From: Argyresthia goedartella
Lineage: Eukaryota > Arthropoda > Insecta > Lepidoptera > Argyresthiidae
NCBI GenBank assembly: GCA_949825045.1
Contig: OX463836.1
Location: 14,918,329 to 14,982,328, forward strand
Reading direction: 5' to 3'
DNA length: 64,000 bases
The stretch's first letter is position 1; every line of letters begins with the position of its first letter. The notes below the pieces were generated by a model. That model was given only the letters and a program-made list of their open reading frames with translations. It did not search any database and was not told the origin of the DNA. Of this stretch, positions 52,946 to 64,000 are shown piece by piece. A program made the translations under genes and the position numbers.

Positions 52946-52979
52946 CAAGCGGGTTCCCGCTAATGTTAGAGCGGATGTG

Positions 52980-53372
52980 TATAGCTTGTCAAATTCGTAC
53001 GTAGCACTCGGTAGCACTCCCATGGTCTGCGGGCGACAGGGGACAAAAGATGCGAGGGCGGGAAATAATGCGCGGGCGGCAGGGCGCTTAGTAGGAACCA
53101 CCCGCAATCTTTTTTCCCGCCCCGGCCATGGCTCACAGTAAAGTCTTAGACAGATAACTGTAAACACAAAGGGATTGTTTTTAGTCCGTATACCACACGA
53201 GCTGATGCCCGCTCAATATGTAGGGACCCGGACATAGCAGGGAGGTCTGACTCCTGGGCATGGGTAATTCCATTTTTTTCCCCTCCAACAATAAAAAAAA
53301 ACCCGCCCCCGCATCTTTCGTCCCCGTCGCCCGCAGACCATGGGAGTGCTACGTACGAATTTGACAGCTATA
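52980..53372. mobile_element. GC-rich foldback/MITE with ~80-bp inverted ends
   Basis: Left arm TATAGCTTGTCAAATTCGTA..CCATGGTCTGCGGGCGACAG and right arm its reverse complement, ending TTTGACAGCTATA. The left arm has an extra GTAGCACTCG duplication. Poly-A tract in the middle (53284). Non-coding. Confidence 0.7.
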
Positions 53373-53440
53373 GTCGATTCCATTTCTTGTAAATGGATGG
53401 ACACACGAGTACAGGCGGTTTCGTCACGAAATTATGGGCG

Positions 53441-53735
53441 GTGGGGGGTGAGAGCGTGGCGCGGAGGTCAGAGGAGCTACGGGTTCATCGGTACCAGTGG
53501 GGGGTGAGAGCGTGGCGCGGAGGTCAGAGGAGCTACGGGTTCATCGGTACCAGTGGGGAGTGAGAGCGTGGCGCGGAGGTCAGAGGAGCTACGGGTTCAT
53601 CGGTACCGGTGGGGGGTGAAAGCGTGGCGCGGGGGTCAGAGGAGCTACGGGTTCATCGGTACCGGTGGGGGGTGAGAGCGTGGCGCGGGGGTCAGAGGGG
53701 CTACGGATTCCCCGGTGCTGCCGGTGGGGGATGGA
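53441..53735 (+). repeat. 56-bp GC-rich minisatellite
   Basis: Units begin GTGGGGGGTGAGAGCGTGGC at 53441, 53497, 53553, 53609 and 53665, period 56, with few changes; a degenerate sixth starts near 53722. Confidence 0.9.
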
Positions 53736-54262
53736 GGTCTTTGAAGGTTCAAAGTTCGGCGCACGGGGCCGGGGGGATTTAAAATGTGCGGGCTGGGGTT
53801 GGGTTTCGGCGGTGTAGCAGCGGCTCCAATCTGATTGTTCTCGGGGCTCTGGGGGATCGGGAAGACCGGTTCTTCAACTTATTCCGCTTGGAGGTACAAT
53901 CTCATCTGCCAACGTGTGCTATTGGGATTAATGTCGGAGAGTGAGGGGAGAAATCCGCTTTGGCGCCGGTTGAGGGGCTATCGGGAGGGTCGGCAGGCCG
54001 GGTGTTCTGGGGTGGTCGGTGATATTCTCTGGAGAATGCACTCCGGCAACAGTGGTTCTGACCTAACAAATTTTATTTTTTTATTGTTAGAGAGGATGAT
54101 GCCATGGTTATTTCTCTTCCCTGTGGTATTCGCTCAGAGGTATGTGTATCTAAAGAAGGCAGCTAATGAATGTGTGATGAATAGTGTCTCGAACCGTTCG
54201 CCGTCTCTGTATAGGCCGACTTTTGGCAGGGACACTACCATTTTTAGGGTTGTTTTTAAACA
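53736..54262. other. GC-rich sequence with a 147-codon open frame of unknown meaning
   Basis: The + frame 53835-54278 (MFSGLWGIGKTGSS..) has no motif I recognise. It begins in minisatellite-like GC-rich sequence and ends in repeat DNA. Most likely not a gene. Confidence 0.35.
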
Positions 54263-54548
54263 ACATTTTGCTATGTAAAATCCAAGCTATTCACTCCACA
54301 CCATCCCTGCCACTGTACGGTGGTACGGAACCCTTCGTGCGCGAGTTCGACTCGCACTTGACCTTTTTTTTTCAATGCATTATGCATAAGAAACAGACTT
54401 ATAGGACATTTTGCTATGTAAAATCCAAGCTATTCACTCCACACCATCCCTGCCACAGTACGGTGGTACGGAACCCTTCGTGCGCGAGTTCGACTCGCAC
54501 TTGACCTTTTTTTTTCAATGCATTATGCATAAGAAACAGACTTATAGG
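54263..54548 (+). repeat. 143-bp tandem duplication
   Basis: 54263-54405 and 54406-54548 are nearly identical (one base in CCACTGTACGG / CCACAGTACGG). Each contains TACGGAACCCTTCGTGCGCG and GACTCGCACTTGACC, the end motif of a common lepidopteran repeat. Confidence 0.88.
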
Positions 54549-55569
54549 TCGACGCAATCAAAAGATCGCTATTTCTGAATTTTGCTGGACTTGCTTGATA
54601 CTAGCAAGGGAATCAACACCTATGGGTTACTTACTTCCGGTGAACCTAGAATCGTGAAATTTGGCAAGAAGCAAGTTCTTATAGCAGAAGTAAAGCAATA
54701 ATCTGAAAAAAATAAATTTCTGTCTGTCTGCCTGTCCGTCTGTCAAGATCCTTTTTCTCAGGAACGCAATATGAATGTTTCTTCACAAAATATGCGATTA
54801 TTGCGGAACCCTCGGTGCGCGAGTCCAAGTCGCAATTGACCTGTTTTAATGTATTATTTACCTGCCTAAAATATCTAAATCTGGCGCTCTCGAGTAACTC
54901 ACGAAATTCCCTCTTAACTTCCTCTGCTATGAGGTGGACAAATCGCTTAAAGTAGGTGTTTTACATAGAAAGATGCAGAATGTTACACCATGCTTGGTAT
55001 TTTCCGTGTAGGTTCACACCACTAAGTGATCGAGGATGTCGCTATTTTTAAGGAAATGGAAAATACCTATGTAGTTTATCAAGTATATTTATAAATTCAT
55101 TTATTTAAATTCACTTTTTATGCAAACATAAAAAGTGGTTTGTTTTCCCAGTAAGACGCCGCGGTGTTGTCTGTCCCTGTGTCGCATAATAACCATAAAA
55201 TATTTCCATCTTCGCTTATTCGTCTACTGGGACTTTGTGAATTGTCTTGTGATAATTCTGAAATGAAAACAGACAAAATATACACATTAGGGTGGAGCAC
55301 GGATGTATTGGGATCTTTTTAAATTATTATTTCTTGTCGAAATAGTTAGGATTTTGTGTGTTGCACTAAAACAGAAAAACATGTTAATTTTTATCTTATT
55401 TGAATATCTTCTGCCTCCGCTTTGGCGTATGTGTTTCAATGTACTGTACTAAGCTTAAACTTAGCTATAAAAGGGTGTTAAACTATGCTCAATTTATACG
55501 AAAGGCATGTTATGAAAGACTTTAATTAAAATAAAGAAGAAAAGTGTTTCACACATAAAAAACACTACT
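54549..55569. other. Repeat-derived intergenic sequence
   Basis: 54715-54750 has a (GTCT)n run and 54806-54840 GGAACCCTCGGTGCGCGAG, again the widespread repeat end. 54840-55569 shows nothing recognised. Confidence 0.45.
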
Positions 55570-55622
55570 AGTTTGAGACAAAACGTGATTTCAAGCAACT
55601 TAATATACTTTAAACTTAGACT
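55570..55622 (+). repeat. Left member of a distant inverted repeat pair
   Basis: GTTTGAGACAAAACGTGATT and AAGCAACTTA match the reverse complement of 62310-62350 with two mismatches in about 33 bases. Confidence 0.5.
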
Positions 55623-56449
55623 ATTTACTCTATAGACAGAGTGTCACTTTCGCGATTGCGTCGAAAAATAAGGCGCACAACAGTGGGCCGCCACTCAAAC
55701 ACAGTCTGCTTTGAGCTGACATTGGAGACGCACGCGTTGTATAGTTTCACAGGTCATCAAAATTTGATAAAAAAAGCCTTGCTGTGCGCTTAAAGTGTGT
55801 AGAAATTACAAAGGACGACTTAAAAAGCAAATCACAAGCCATCATTTCATCGGGAAGTCAACCTAAATTCGTTATATTTCGTAAAACATTAAGTAAATTT
55901 CTTGCTGATTTCAGATGATTCACACTTTACGTTTTATTAGTGTTGCCAGTTTTTCAATGCAAAATTTCCCCACAAATTACAACTATGCTCGCACCAAAGT
56001 GCTTTTGAACATGAGGTGATAAACTAGCATCGCCTTTTTCCATACGGGGTGGCAAAATCACAGTTGTGACCAAATTCAGTCATACTTCGTAGCTACTAGT
56101 CCGATTTGCTTCAAAATCTACGCAAGTACAACTAAAACATAATAATGTAATAAATGGTGTATATGTTACGGCTAAAGCTAGGTGTGAAACTAAACTTAAG
56201 TTTAGCCGGCTAGTCTTAAGATTAATTTCGAGCGTCGGCTTATGTCTGAAATAATGTTCATTGCGATAAATTATTTCAACATTAGTCGGTTAAACTGCAG
56301 TTTAGCCTCGACGCTGTTGAGGCTAAAGATGGGTGAGAAAATATGGTTGACGTTAGCCGACTAAACTTAAGTTTATTTTTCAGTATACCTAGGCTAATGT
56401 TGAAAAATTACCGTCTTAATCTGCAATAAGTGATGATGTGGGATATAGC
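55623..56449. other. Intergenic sequence with repeated AAACTTAAGTTTAG palindromes
   Basis: CTAAACTTAAGTTTAG occurs at 56189 and related CTAAACTTAAGTTTA at 56364, with CGGCTAA phrases around them. 56030-56078 has a minus copy of the ATACGGGGTGGCA repeat. No gene. Confidence 0.4.
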
Positions 56450-56552
56450 TGTAAACACTGCGGTAGCTTAGGTGAAAGATAAAGGGGGTGAGCGAAGCTA
56501 AGCCCCCTTTATCCTTCGATTTAGGTTGAACATGTAAGAACAACAAAAAATC
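56450..56552. repeat. Family R repeat, copy with both halves
   Basis: CACTGCGGTAGCTTAGGTGA, AAGGGGGTGAGCGAAGC and, inverted, CCCCCTTTATCCTTCG, then GTTGAACATGTAAGAACAAC. Confidence 0.55.
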
Positions 56553-56704
56553 CTTATACTCGTCTAATTATAGTTTTTCTGTACTCTTCACCTAAGCTAT
56601 CCCAGTGATTTGCCCTGATATTAGAAATAGCTTCCTCATCTGAATAAAATTACCCTGCCCCGCTCCCCGTAGTCTCACGAATACTTCGTTCATTCGTTCT
56701 TCAA

Positions 56705-58477
56705 AAAAAAAAACAAAAATTCAAAAAGAGTTTATTTCCATAAGAAACACATAGGTAACATTTGGAGAATGTCAAATCTTAAACTAACACATGTATAAGG
56801 TACAGGGAAATATAGAACTCAATATGAATTCCGTCACCTCAGTGTTTTAGATGCTGGAGGCAAAGAGGCGACTAGAAACCTCCAGCTTTCTTCATTAGCT
56901 AACTAATGTCCAACATTAACCGAAACGCATCGGCTAATGTGCAATGTAGCAGATTAAAGATGATATCCTGTGACGAAACAAACATTTGGTTTATTTCTCA
57001 GTAGGTAGAAATATATTTATTTAAACATTCTCCAAAATGTGGATAAACTTTAAGAGCTATGAAATAAATTATGAATCATAAATTTAAAATGAACATGGTT
57101 TAACTTCACCGTTGCTTTCAGTGGATATCGAATTATGACCATTTTACACATTTATGATGTTGTTTTGAAATGTCGCATTTACCATGGCTCATTCAATCGA
57201 AACTCATAAGTAAGGGTGTTTAGTTAAGAATATAGTTTGGTAGGTCAAACAGATGCGTAGTTAGTTCAATGATGGAAATACAGATGGCGGTCGATCGCCT
57301 CTAAATTCCAGATGGTTTAAATCAAAGTAGAACTTTATTCAGTATAATTGCAATAAGTTGTTTTATATAGAAAACAAATGAATATTATTTTATTAAGATT
57401 AGTTTATGATGTTGTAAAGTCTATTTCTAGTTGAACTGTGTGATCTAAAATATAAAGTGTGTATACGGTGTAGACCAGTAACCAATCAGAGCACTGAATT
57501 TCGAAAGGAAATGAAACGAACCAATCAGAATGACTCGCGGAGTTTTACATTGTAGTTTGGCGAGCATGCCTGGAGAAGGACATTTTGGTGGGAATAGAAA
57601 AAAGTGATGGGTCGAGATGAAAGGGCCTCTTTTTGGTTACTGGTCGTCGAGTGGAATATAAGTTGGAACTCAAATTATATTTTCAGAAGTGTGTTAGTTA
57701 TTCTTTTGTGTTAAATGTTTTCTGATAGTGGCTTGCCTGAGTTGGTTAGTGTCGATATTTCCCCTGTTGTGGGCAGGGAAATGGGGACTGAAACGTGTTA
57801 TTTCCTGCCATAACCTCCGATATCCCAGGAATGGATGGATATGGACCTGGGCGACCTAGGTCCTGGACCTCCGGGTGCCGAGGCGATCGTGCGCGGGTCA
57901 TCGGTGGGAGGGATTGTCTATGGTTCTCAGGCTTGTAATTTTAGGTTTTGTTTTGTTTGCGTTCATGCCGCGGGTTTTATTTAGCGGTATTCGGATTTGT
58001 CAATTTGACGAGTTTTCAATTAATTCGTCATCGTGATTTACTTTAAATGCATTTTGCGCAGACTTTTAAATTACCAGGCTTTCTTTTTCTGATCTTATTC
58101 TTGTTTGTCTTTTAGCTAAATGGTTAAATTACGTAATTGAGGTTATGTAAGTAGGGAGACTAAACACAATTATTTGGGTTTATGTAACAAAACAAGAATC
58201 TGAAATTCGTATGACTACAAATAATTACGTATTTCCTTCTCACTCTTGAAATACCTAAATACTTATAAAACTATCTAACAAACTAAATATCTTTTGATTG
58301 TGGCTGTTTCGATCTTTCTTGATCGTCTATCATGTTGGTTGGCCTACCTAACTGTACATTAAATGACAAACATATTCTAATTCCATATAGAATGTAGATT
58401 GACGTGGTTACTTGGTCATTCACAAAACACACACATACAAATTTACTCTACAAGAAACTGATATTACTATAAGAACA
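56705..58477. other. Intergenic sequence, partly retroposon-like, unassigned
   Basis: 56700-56760 begins with an A-run and AGAGTTTATTTCC on the + strand, i.e. AATAAACTCT on the minus strand, and may be a minus-strand retroposon 3' end. 57490-57960 is moderately GC-rich with CCAATCAG phrases twice (57482, 57523), but no exon was found. Confidence 0.35.
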
Positions 58478-59350
58478 CTCTACTAGATTCTACACGGCCT
58501 AAGGTTTATTAGCAGTCATTCAACGCCTCCGATTCAGAAGTTCGATCATTCTTACTGCATTGGAATTCGAACGAACTTGTGCTTTCCATTTTCCAAAGGC
58601 TGTCACTGCTTTGAGTACTATCTGGTTCATACCTTTGTCGCAAGCACATAGTGCCTAGACTTCGTCTTACTCATGGACTAGAGAACTACTCGCATACCCC
58701 GATTAAAAGATGGATTTGTACAATTCGGATTGATTTGACATTGTAGTACAGACCCTGGTCGCATCATTCAAGGACGCTCATTGCCCCTGTTTAGAGTGAA
58801 GTTTACTTCGCTGTAGAATGCCTGTGGATGGCCTGAAATCCGTTAGAATCAAATGCTACACACACGCTATATTATCAATCTAATGACCTAAGTAGTTACG
58901 CTGAATTTAACACTCTACTAGATTCTACACGGCCTAAGGTTTATTAGCAGTCATTCTCCCCTTCTGAAACGCCTCCGATTCAGAAGGTCGATCATTCTTA
59001 CTGCATTGGAATTCGAGCGAACTTGTGCTTTCCATTTTCCAAAGGCTGTCACTGCTTTGAGTACTATGTGGTTCATACCTTTGTCGTAAGCACATAGTGC
59101 CTGGATTTCTTCTTACTCATGGACTAGAGAACTACTCGCATACCCCGATTAAAAGATGGATTTGTACAATTCGGATTGATTTGACATTGTAGTACAGACC
59201 CTGGTCGCATCATTCAGGGACGCTCATCGCCCCTGTTGAGAGTGAAGTTTACTTCGCTGTAGAATGCCTGTGGATGGCCTGAAATCCGTTAGAATCAAAC
59301 CTACACACACGCTCCATTATCAATCTAGTGACCTAAGTAGTTACGCTGAA
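58478..59350 (+). repeat. ~433-bp tandem duplication
   Basis: The block from CACTCTACTAGATTCTACAC to GTAGTTACGCTGAATTTA occurs at 58478 and again at 58911. The second copy has an extra CTCCCCTTCTGAA. A few substitutions otherwise. Confidence 0.88.
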
Positions 59351-59404
59351 TTTACATGTCTTAAAACGAATTTATTTATAAAACTAGCTGACCCGCTCTC
59401 ACTT

Positions 59405-59664
59405 CGCTGCGGGAAGCTCTACCCCTACTTTACCCTTACCTATCCCTACCCTAACCTACCCCTACCCCTACACAACCCCTACCCTACGCTACCCGTACCC
59501 AACCACTACCCTACCCTTCCCCTACCCTACCCTACCCCTACCCTACCCCTGCCCTACCCTACCCTACCCTACCCTACCCCTGTCATACCCCTACCCTACC
59601 CCTACCCTACCCCTACCCTACCCCTACCCTACCCCTACCCTACCCCTACCCTACCCCTACCCTC
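59405..59664 (+). repeat. (CCCTA/CCCCTA)n simple repeat
   Basis: Mixed CCCTA and CCCCTA units over about 260 bases, preceded by ACTAGCTGACCCGCTCTCAC and CTTCGCTGCGGGAAGCTC. Not the insect telomere unit TTAGG. Confidence 0.88.
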
Positions 59665-59667
59665 GAG

Positions 59668-59990
59668 GTCCAACGAGGTCATTTTCCATCCTCGCTCATG
59701 GTTTGGTTGGGAGTCTCTTATTGGGGCTTAACTGAGGTACATTTTTGTGAGAAAGGCGTAAAAACGAATACAGTTGTGTATCAAAATACAGTCCTCAAGA
59801 ACCTTCTGGAACCTGTTTCTCATACCATGTTTAATAACAGGCACTGGGTATTCCAACAAGATTCTGCGCCAGCTCATAGAGCGAAAAGCACACAAGACTG
59901 GCTGGCGGCGCGTGAAATCGACTTCATCCGGCACAACGACTGGCCCTCCTCCAGACTTAATTTATGTAAGTCGAATTTAGTAAATTAAAT
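59668..59990 (+). pseudogene. mariner-type transposase fragment
   Basis: FPSSLMVWLGVSYWGLTEVH, FCEKGVKTN and HWVFQQDSAPAHRAKSTQDW are mariner transposase motifs; QQDSAPAH holds the second catalytic Asp. The third catalytic region starts DWPSS but then loses the expected acidic residue, and the frame stops at 59986-59988. The N-terminal DNA-binding part is absent. Dead copy next to a simple repeat. Confidence 0.85.
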
Positions 59991-60269
59991 AACAATTGAG
60001 AGCTTACGTTTTATTATAAAAATAAGCATAAATGCACATACAAACATATCTACCATAATAATCAAGAATTATTAATCAAAATCATGTAGTGAATACTATA
60101 TCAAATTATGAAGCATTGAAATATTCATAATTTTTTTTTTGTTTAGGTTGTTATAACGCGAGATCAGAGCTTTGTCCCTCAGTCTGTGGCGCGTACGAGT
60201 TGTGACCTGTTCAAACTTGCGTGATCTATACATACATATTAGCAAAGATTGTCAAACATAATTCTGTCA

Positions 60270-60327
60270 TGTCGGATTACAGGGGGCGCCGGATTAGACA
60301 GGGGCCGGATTATCGGGGGTCCACTGT
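60270..60327 (+). repeat. pogo/Tigger-like terminal sequence
   Basis: GGATTACAGGGGGCGCCGGA, GGGGCCGGATTATCGGGGGT and CCACTGTA. The reverse complement TACAGTGGACCCCCGATAAT resembles known ends of pogo-related elements. Only one end found. Confidence 0.5.
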
Positions 60328-61722
60328 ATCTGGATGAACATCCACATGGTTACGGAATAAAACTTAAGAGACGTGTCTCTCAAGATAACCTCAATACTGA
60401 GTATTTGCAAATAAAATATCCCGTAACCGATCAACAAACATGTTGGACTGATGGATGAGAGAAATCACAATATCAAATAATATAAAAATATATCCTTATT
60501 AGTCTTTATGTAGTTGATTGGCAGGGAAACTAACTCGAGAGGGATTTGAGTAGATTCGGACGGTCTCTAGGTGCTGGTGAATTCAGTTGGCTAATTCCAG
60601 GTCTTCAGCAGTCTTAAATATTGCAGTCACGTACATTGTATATGGGAATGTGTGGGAGGAGGATGGCCCCAAAACAAGTGAAAGATAACGCCTATAAATA
60701 CGCCATAAATAACGATAAAAGCGTACTAATGAACACATAGTTAACCCTATGTTTTCTATTAAATTGTGTTTACAATTTTGAGTGGTTGTAAGCATTTTTT
60801 TTATAAAAGTTAAGCTTATTTTGCTTAGATAAATCTAACTTCATCTGTCTTGGGTCCGTAGAACTCGGTTGACCTCCACTGGTGTTGGGCCCGTGTCCCT
60901 TCTGGCCGTGAGCTCTAGCATAAACCCTCCTTTATTAACACATGTAGTCGAAATGTCTTTTAAACGGTTAATTACTTGGAATTTATTCTAATAAGCACGG
61001 ACTCGACGCTTATCAATATTTTTATGTCACTTATATTCATCACTGACTGAGAAACGTCTTGACGATACTGTTTAACCAAAACCACTCTAAAAAGAACTTT
61101 AGGTTATTACTATCACAACGTCTACAGTCCTACCCATAGACGATCACCCACTACTTTGGCCAAATCATCTAAATAAGATATTCGCAATCGTTGGTATTAC
61201 ATAGAATCTTTCCAATTGGAGAAATATTCCAAATAAAAAAATACGTAAGGGTTTAATTCCGTCTGACATTAAATCAATGGTTAGTTAGTTATATCTTTAA
61301 ATTTACTTTTCATAGAATCGTTCGGGAAACTCGTAGGGTTCATTCATGATATTTCAAATGCCGAGGGAGGGGTTGTTACAATCCGTTATCACAAACGAAC
61401 ATAATTTCGGACATTAGCCGAGGGTCGTCGTATCTTTTACTGCATTTCCAATTAAAAGATGGGCCTGAAAAATCCTGCGCATGTAAGGCGGGGTCTTTTT
61501 TGACGCTACCTATTGAAAAAGGATTAAATAAATACTCAGTCATTTTCTTTTCAGTCTAATTTGTTTACCAGTCGCTATATGAATTAGTTTATTACTTGAG
61601 AATATTATACATTATGTAGTGCCTATAAATATTGTACATTATGTAGTACCAAATTAGTCATACCATACCATTAGCTACACGAAAGATAGATATTTAAGTT
61701 AAATCTGTGAAGATAATTCATT
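60328..61722. other. Intergenic sequence, nothing recognised
   Basis: AT-rich. A short minus frame (60583-60795) has no recognisable motif. No repeat matched. Confidence 0.4.
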
Positions 61723-61987
61723 GACGACCCGAATGGCCGAGTCGGCAGTGACCCTGCCTACGAAGCCAAGGGTCCCGGGTTCGAGTCCCGGTGGGTGCAA
61801 ATATTTGTTTGATGAGAACGGATGATTGTTCCCTAGTCATGGTTGTTTATCTATCTAAGTATAATATTTATCTATATAAGTATGTGTATCGTTGTCTAGT
61901 ACCCAAGATACAGGGAATCCTAGTTTGGGGCTAGATCAATGTGTGTAAATAGTGTCCAAGGTATAATTATTATTATTATTATTATTA
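61723..61987 (+). mobile_element. tRNA-derived SINE, family A, best full copy
   Basis: The head GACGACCCGAATGGCCGAGT with A box (TGGCCGAGTCGG) and B box (GGTTCGAGTCC) is spaced like a tRNA gene. Then comes the body and an (ATT)n tail. It serves as reference for the other four copies. Transcription would use the internal pol III promoter. Confidence 0.85.
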
Positions 61988-62299
61988 TAAAAAATTGATA
62001 GTTGCATACTTAACCGCAATTCAACTAACAAAATATGGTTAAAATGAGTTTATTTATATAGGTTATACTGTAGAATAAATGATCGAAGGTAATTCACCAA
62101 CTTGTACAGTTTCCCTACTTTTCCCGGTAGTATTGCTTTTGTGGCAACATTTGATACGCACACAAATTAACAGGTCGCGAGCGTTCCAACATGTCGACAC
62201 GCACACTAGCCTGCTAAAGTTGGCCTTTTTTCATCGCTGTCATTCAGTACAGACGCGGTATCTTGTATTTGTATAATCTAAGACTTTAAGCTTAGACTA

Positions 62300-62352
62300 T
62301 ACATATAATCTAAGACTTTAAGTTGCTTAAAATCACGTTTCGTCTCAAACTT
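62300..62352 (-). repeat. Right member of a distant inverted repeat pair
   Basis: AAGTTGCTTAAAATCACGTT and TCGTCTCAAAC, the reverse of 55570-55610. Preceded by a local duplication of TAATCTAAGACTTTAAG (62275 and 62307). Confidence 0.5.
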
Positions 62353-62539
62353 TGGCATTTCCTTCCTTGGCTGTATTTTGGCCTTTATGACATCTAAACG
62401 TCAGAATAGGTGGTTCAGTTAAGGTAAACTGAGCCCACGTACGCAACATATGCAACGCAACGTGGGAGAGTTGATGTGCTCACTTGTCCCACGTACAGAA
62501 CGCTTGACATGAAAGACTTGTCATTTCTTCTTGAAGAAG

Positions 62540-62880
62540 GTGCAGTGCAATAGTGCACAATGTTTTCAGATTCTGAAAGTGAATTTGAGGAAGATTTATT
62601 GTATACATTATTTTAAAATAAATATTTACGCGCCACGAGCAAAAACATTAAGAAAAGAAGATATTTGGTTCACAAGATAAATAAAGAAAGAGAAAGGTGT
62701 GGTGAATATCATACATATAAGCTAAACCGGAATCTGACGGAGACTGATTCTTCACGTATTTTCGGATGTTAAAAGTTTAGTTTGAAGAGATTCATAGTAT
62801 TATTGAATGTGACATAAAAAAGAACATGCGCGAAAGTCAATTAGTACCAGAGAAAGACTGGCAGATTGTCAAAGGTATGA
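62540..62880 (+). pseudogene. PIF/Harbinger-like transposase N-terminal remnant
   Basis: The frame from 62560 reads MFSDSESEFEEDLLYTLF, stop, then RRYLVHKINKERERCGEYHT, and after changes FEEIHSIIECDIKKN.. The R.Y.VH..N.ER...GEYHT phrase is typical of HARBI1-type proteins. The catalytic region is missing, cut off by the jockey-like copy at 62945. Identification rests on one motif. Confidence 0.45.
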
Positions 62881-62944
62881 ATTTTCATTTAGTTTCTTTG
62901 ATTACCTATATGGAGATATTTATTTATAAAAATAAGTGTTTTTA

Positions 62945-64000
62945 AGAGGCCGAACAGGATGCTATCGGAGTTTTTTGCGACCTGTCGAAGGCGTTTGATT
63001 GTCTTGATCATAATACGCTATTAATTAAATTCAATCATTACGGAGTTAGAAATAAGGCGTTGGATCTCCTAAGATCATACCTAAGCAATATAATTAAAAG
63101 GGCAGAAATTAACGGCGTTAAATCTGATGGATCGGGAGTAAAAATTGGCGTTCCACAAGATTCCATATTAGGCCCTTTTTTATTCCTGGTATATATTAAC
63201 GATCTGCCTTTCATGGTCGAGAAATTGACTGACATAGTGTTGTTTGCTGATGATACTTCAATGGTGTTCAAAATTGAAAGACAAAAAAGAGATTTTGATG
63301 TTGTTAATCGTGTATTGTCTTTAACTTGACTTGGTTCACAGTTAATAATTTATTGTTAAACGCTGGTAAAAACAAGTGAATCAAATTCTTACTTCCGCAT
63401 GTCAGGCAAGTTTAGACCAGTTTAGTGTTAGACAACAGCACGTTAGAATTAGTAAATGATACGAAGTTTCTTGGAATAACCATTGATATCAAATTGCAGT
63501 GGAGACCCCACATAGATAAATTAGCTGGTAAATTAAGTTCTGCGGCTTACGCTGTTAGAAACATCAGACAAAGCACGGATGTGGCTACATCTAGGCTAGG
63601 ATATTTTAGTTACTTTCATAGTGTCATGTCCTATGGTATCTTATTGTGGGGGAAAACAGCGGATATTCAAACTATTTTTATTTTACAGAAAAGAGTTATT
63701 CGAGCAATTTATAATTTAAAACGCACAGACACCTTGAGAGAGCTTTTAAAAAAAATTGACATACTAACTGTAGCTAGTCAATTTATTTTCGAAAATATTA
63801 TGTATATATGTACGCAAGAACCTTACAACATTTTCCTTAACCTTACAACAGCTGTAATGTTAACCTAAGAAATAATTACAGACTATGTGCGCCCCGGCCC
63901 GGCGGAAAAAATGGCTAACCTTCGCTAGTTTAGACTAGCTAGAAGGTTAGCAATTCTTTCAAGGGTCAGTGCATTCTCTACTACAATAAGATACCTCTGG
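62945..64000 (+). mobile_element. Jockey-like non-LTR element, longest copy, runs off the window
   Basis: RT motifs: IGVFCDLSKAFDCLDHNTLL, GVPQDSILGPFLFLVYIND (usual G of PQG replaced by D), VLFADDTSMVF, then after a break FLGITIDIKLQWRPHIDKLA and YFHSVMSYGILLWG. Stops at 63329 and frame changes near 63.4 kb show it is dead. Copies at 9644, 28983 and 48628 are shorter versions of the same family. Confidence 0.88.

Noticed and set aside
53835..54278. 147-codon open frame as a gene
   Set aside because: No recognisable motif or splice context. It starts in GC-rich repeat DNA and ends at a tandem duplication.
59405..59664. CCCTA repeat as telomeric DNA
   Set aside because: Insect telomeres are (TTAGG)n. 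The units here are CCCTA/CCCCTA mixtures inside repeat-rich DNA.
61723..61800. tRNA gene
   Set aside because: A and B boxes are present, but the sequence continues into a conserved body and (ATT)n tail found in five copies, so it is a SINE head.
51761..64000. Further host exons downstream of the receptor
   Set aside because: I looked for GC-rich open segments with splice signals and found only repeat relics and AT-driven frames.

Overview
The window is insect DNA, most likely from a moth or butterfly. It is AT-rich and full of interspersed repeats: BEL/Pao LTR elements, jockey/CR1-like non-LTR fragments, tRNA-derived SINEs and foldback MITEs. Embedded in this is one host gene on the + strand, a CD36-family (scavenger receptor class B) membrane protein that resembles the emp/croquemort group. 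Ten coding exons are visible: 1264-1408, 3568-3709, 9983-10107, 18457-18532, 19821-19940, 31273-31396, 33366-33509, 45808-45926, 49252-49380 and 51076-51333. All introns are GT-AG and all phases agree. Together the exons encode about 460 residues. The N-terminal exon (cytoplasmic tail and first membrane segment) lies upstream of the window. A phase-compatible alternative last exon at 50096-50134, with its own poly(A) signals, would replace the C-terminal membrane anchor by a short acidic tail.

Layout. 1-9.98 kb: exons 1-2 among MITEs, two SINE families and a jockey-like 3' end. 11139-16870: a Pao-type LTR element (185-bp LTRs, 5-bp target duplication CCGAG), minus strand, inside intron 3. 21425-28747: a BEL-type LTR element (546-bp LTRs, target duplication ATAGG), minus strand, inside intron 5. 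31.4-32.5 kb: a 45-bp minisatellite split by a 5'-truncated retroposon. 34391-44914: a DNA transposon with terminal inverted repeats, an 8-bp target duplication and a two-exon transposase gene. It is interrupted by a minus-strand non-LTR element (37241-44847) that codes for OTU-like cysteine protease domains ahead of an APE endonuclease. That element is itself interrupted by a + strand non-LTR element with an intact 984-residue ORF2 (40494-43448). 45.9-49.2 kb: more repeats around exons 8-9. 51.5-64 kb: no host exon found, only SINEs, minisatellites, tandem duplications and relics of mariner, pogo-like, Harbinger-like and jockey-like elements.

How it fits together. The host gene is about 50 kb long for under 1.4 kb of visible coding sequence, and nearly all the excess is transposon sequence. 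The four large elements inserted directly or at first nesting level all lie antisense to the host gene. The exons keep intact frames and splice sites, so the gene looks functional. The most interesting items are the DUF-type DNA transposon with a readable empty site, the OTU-APE non-LTR element, and the alternative acidic terminus of the receptor.
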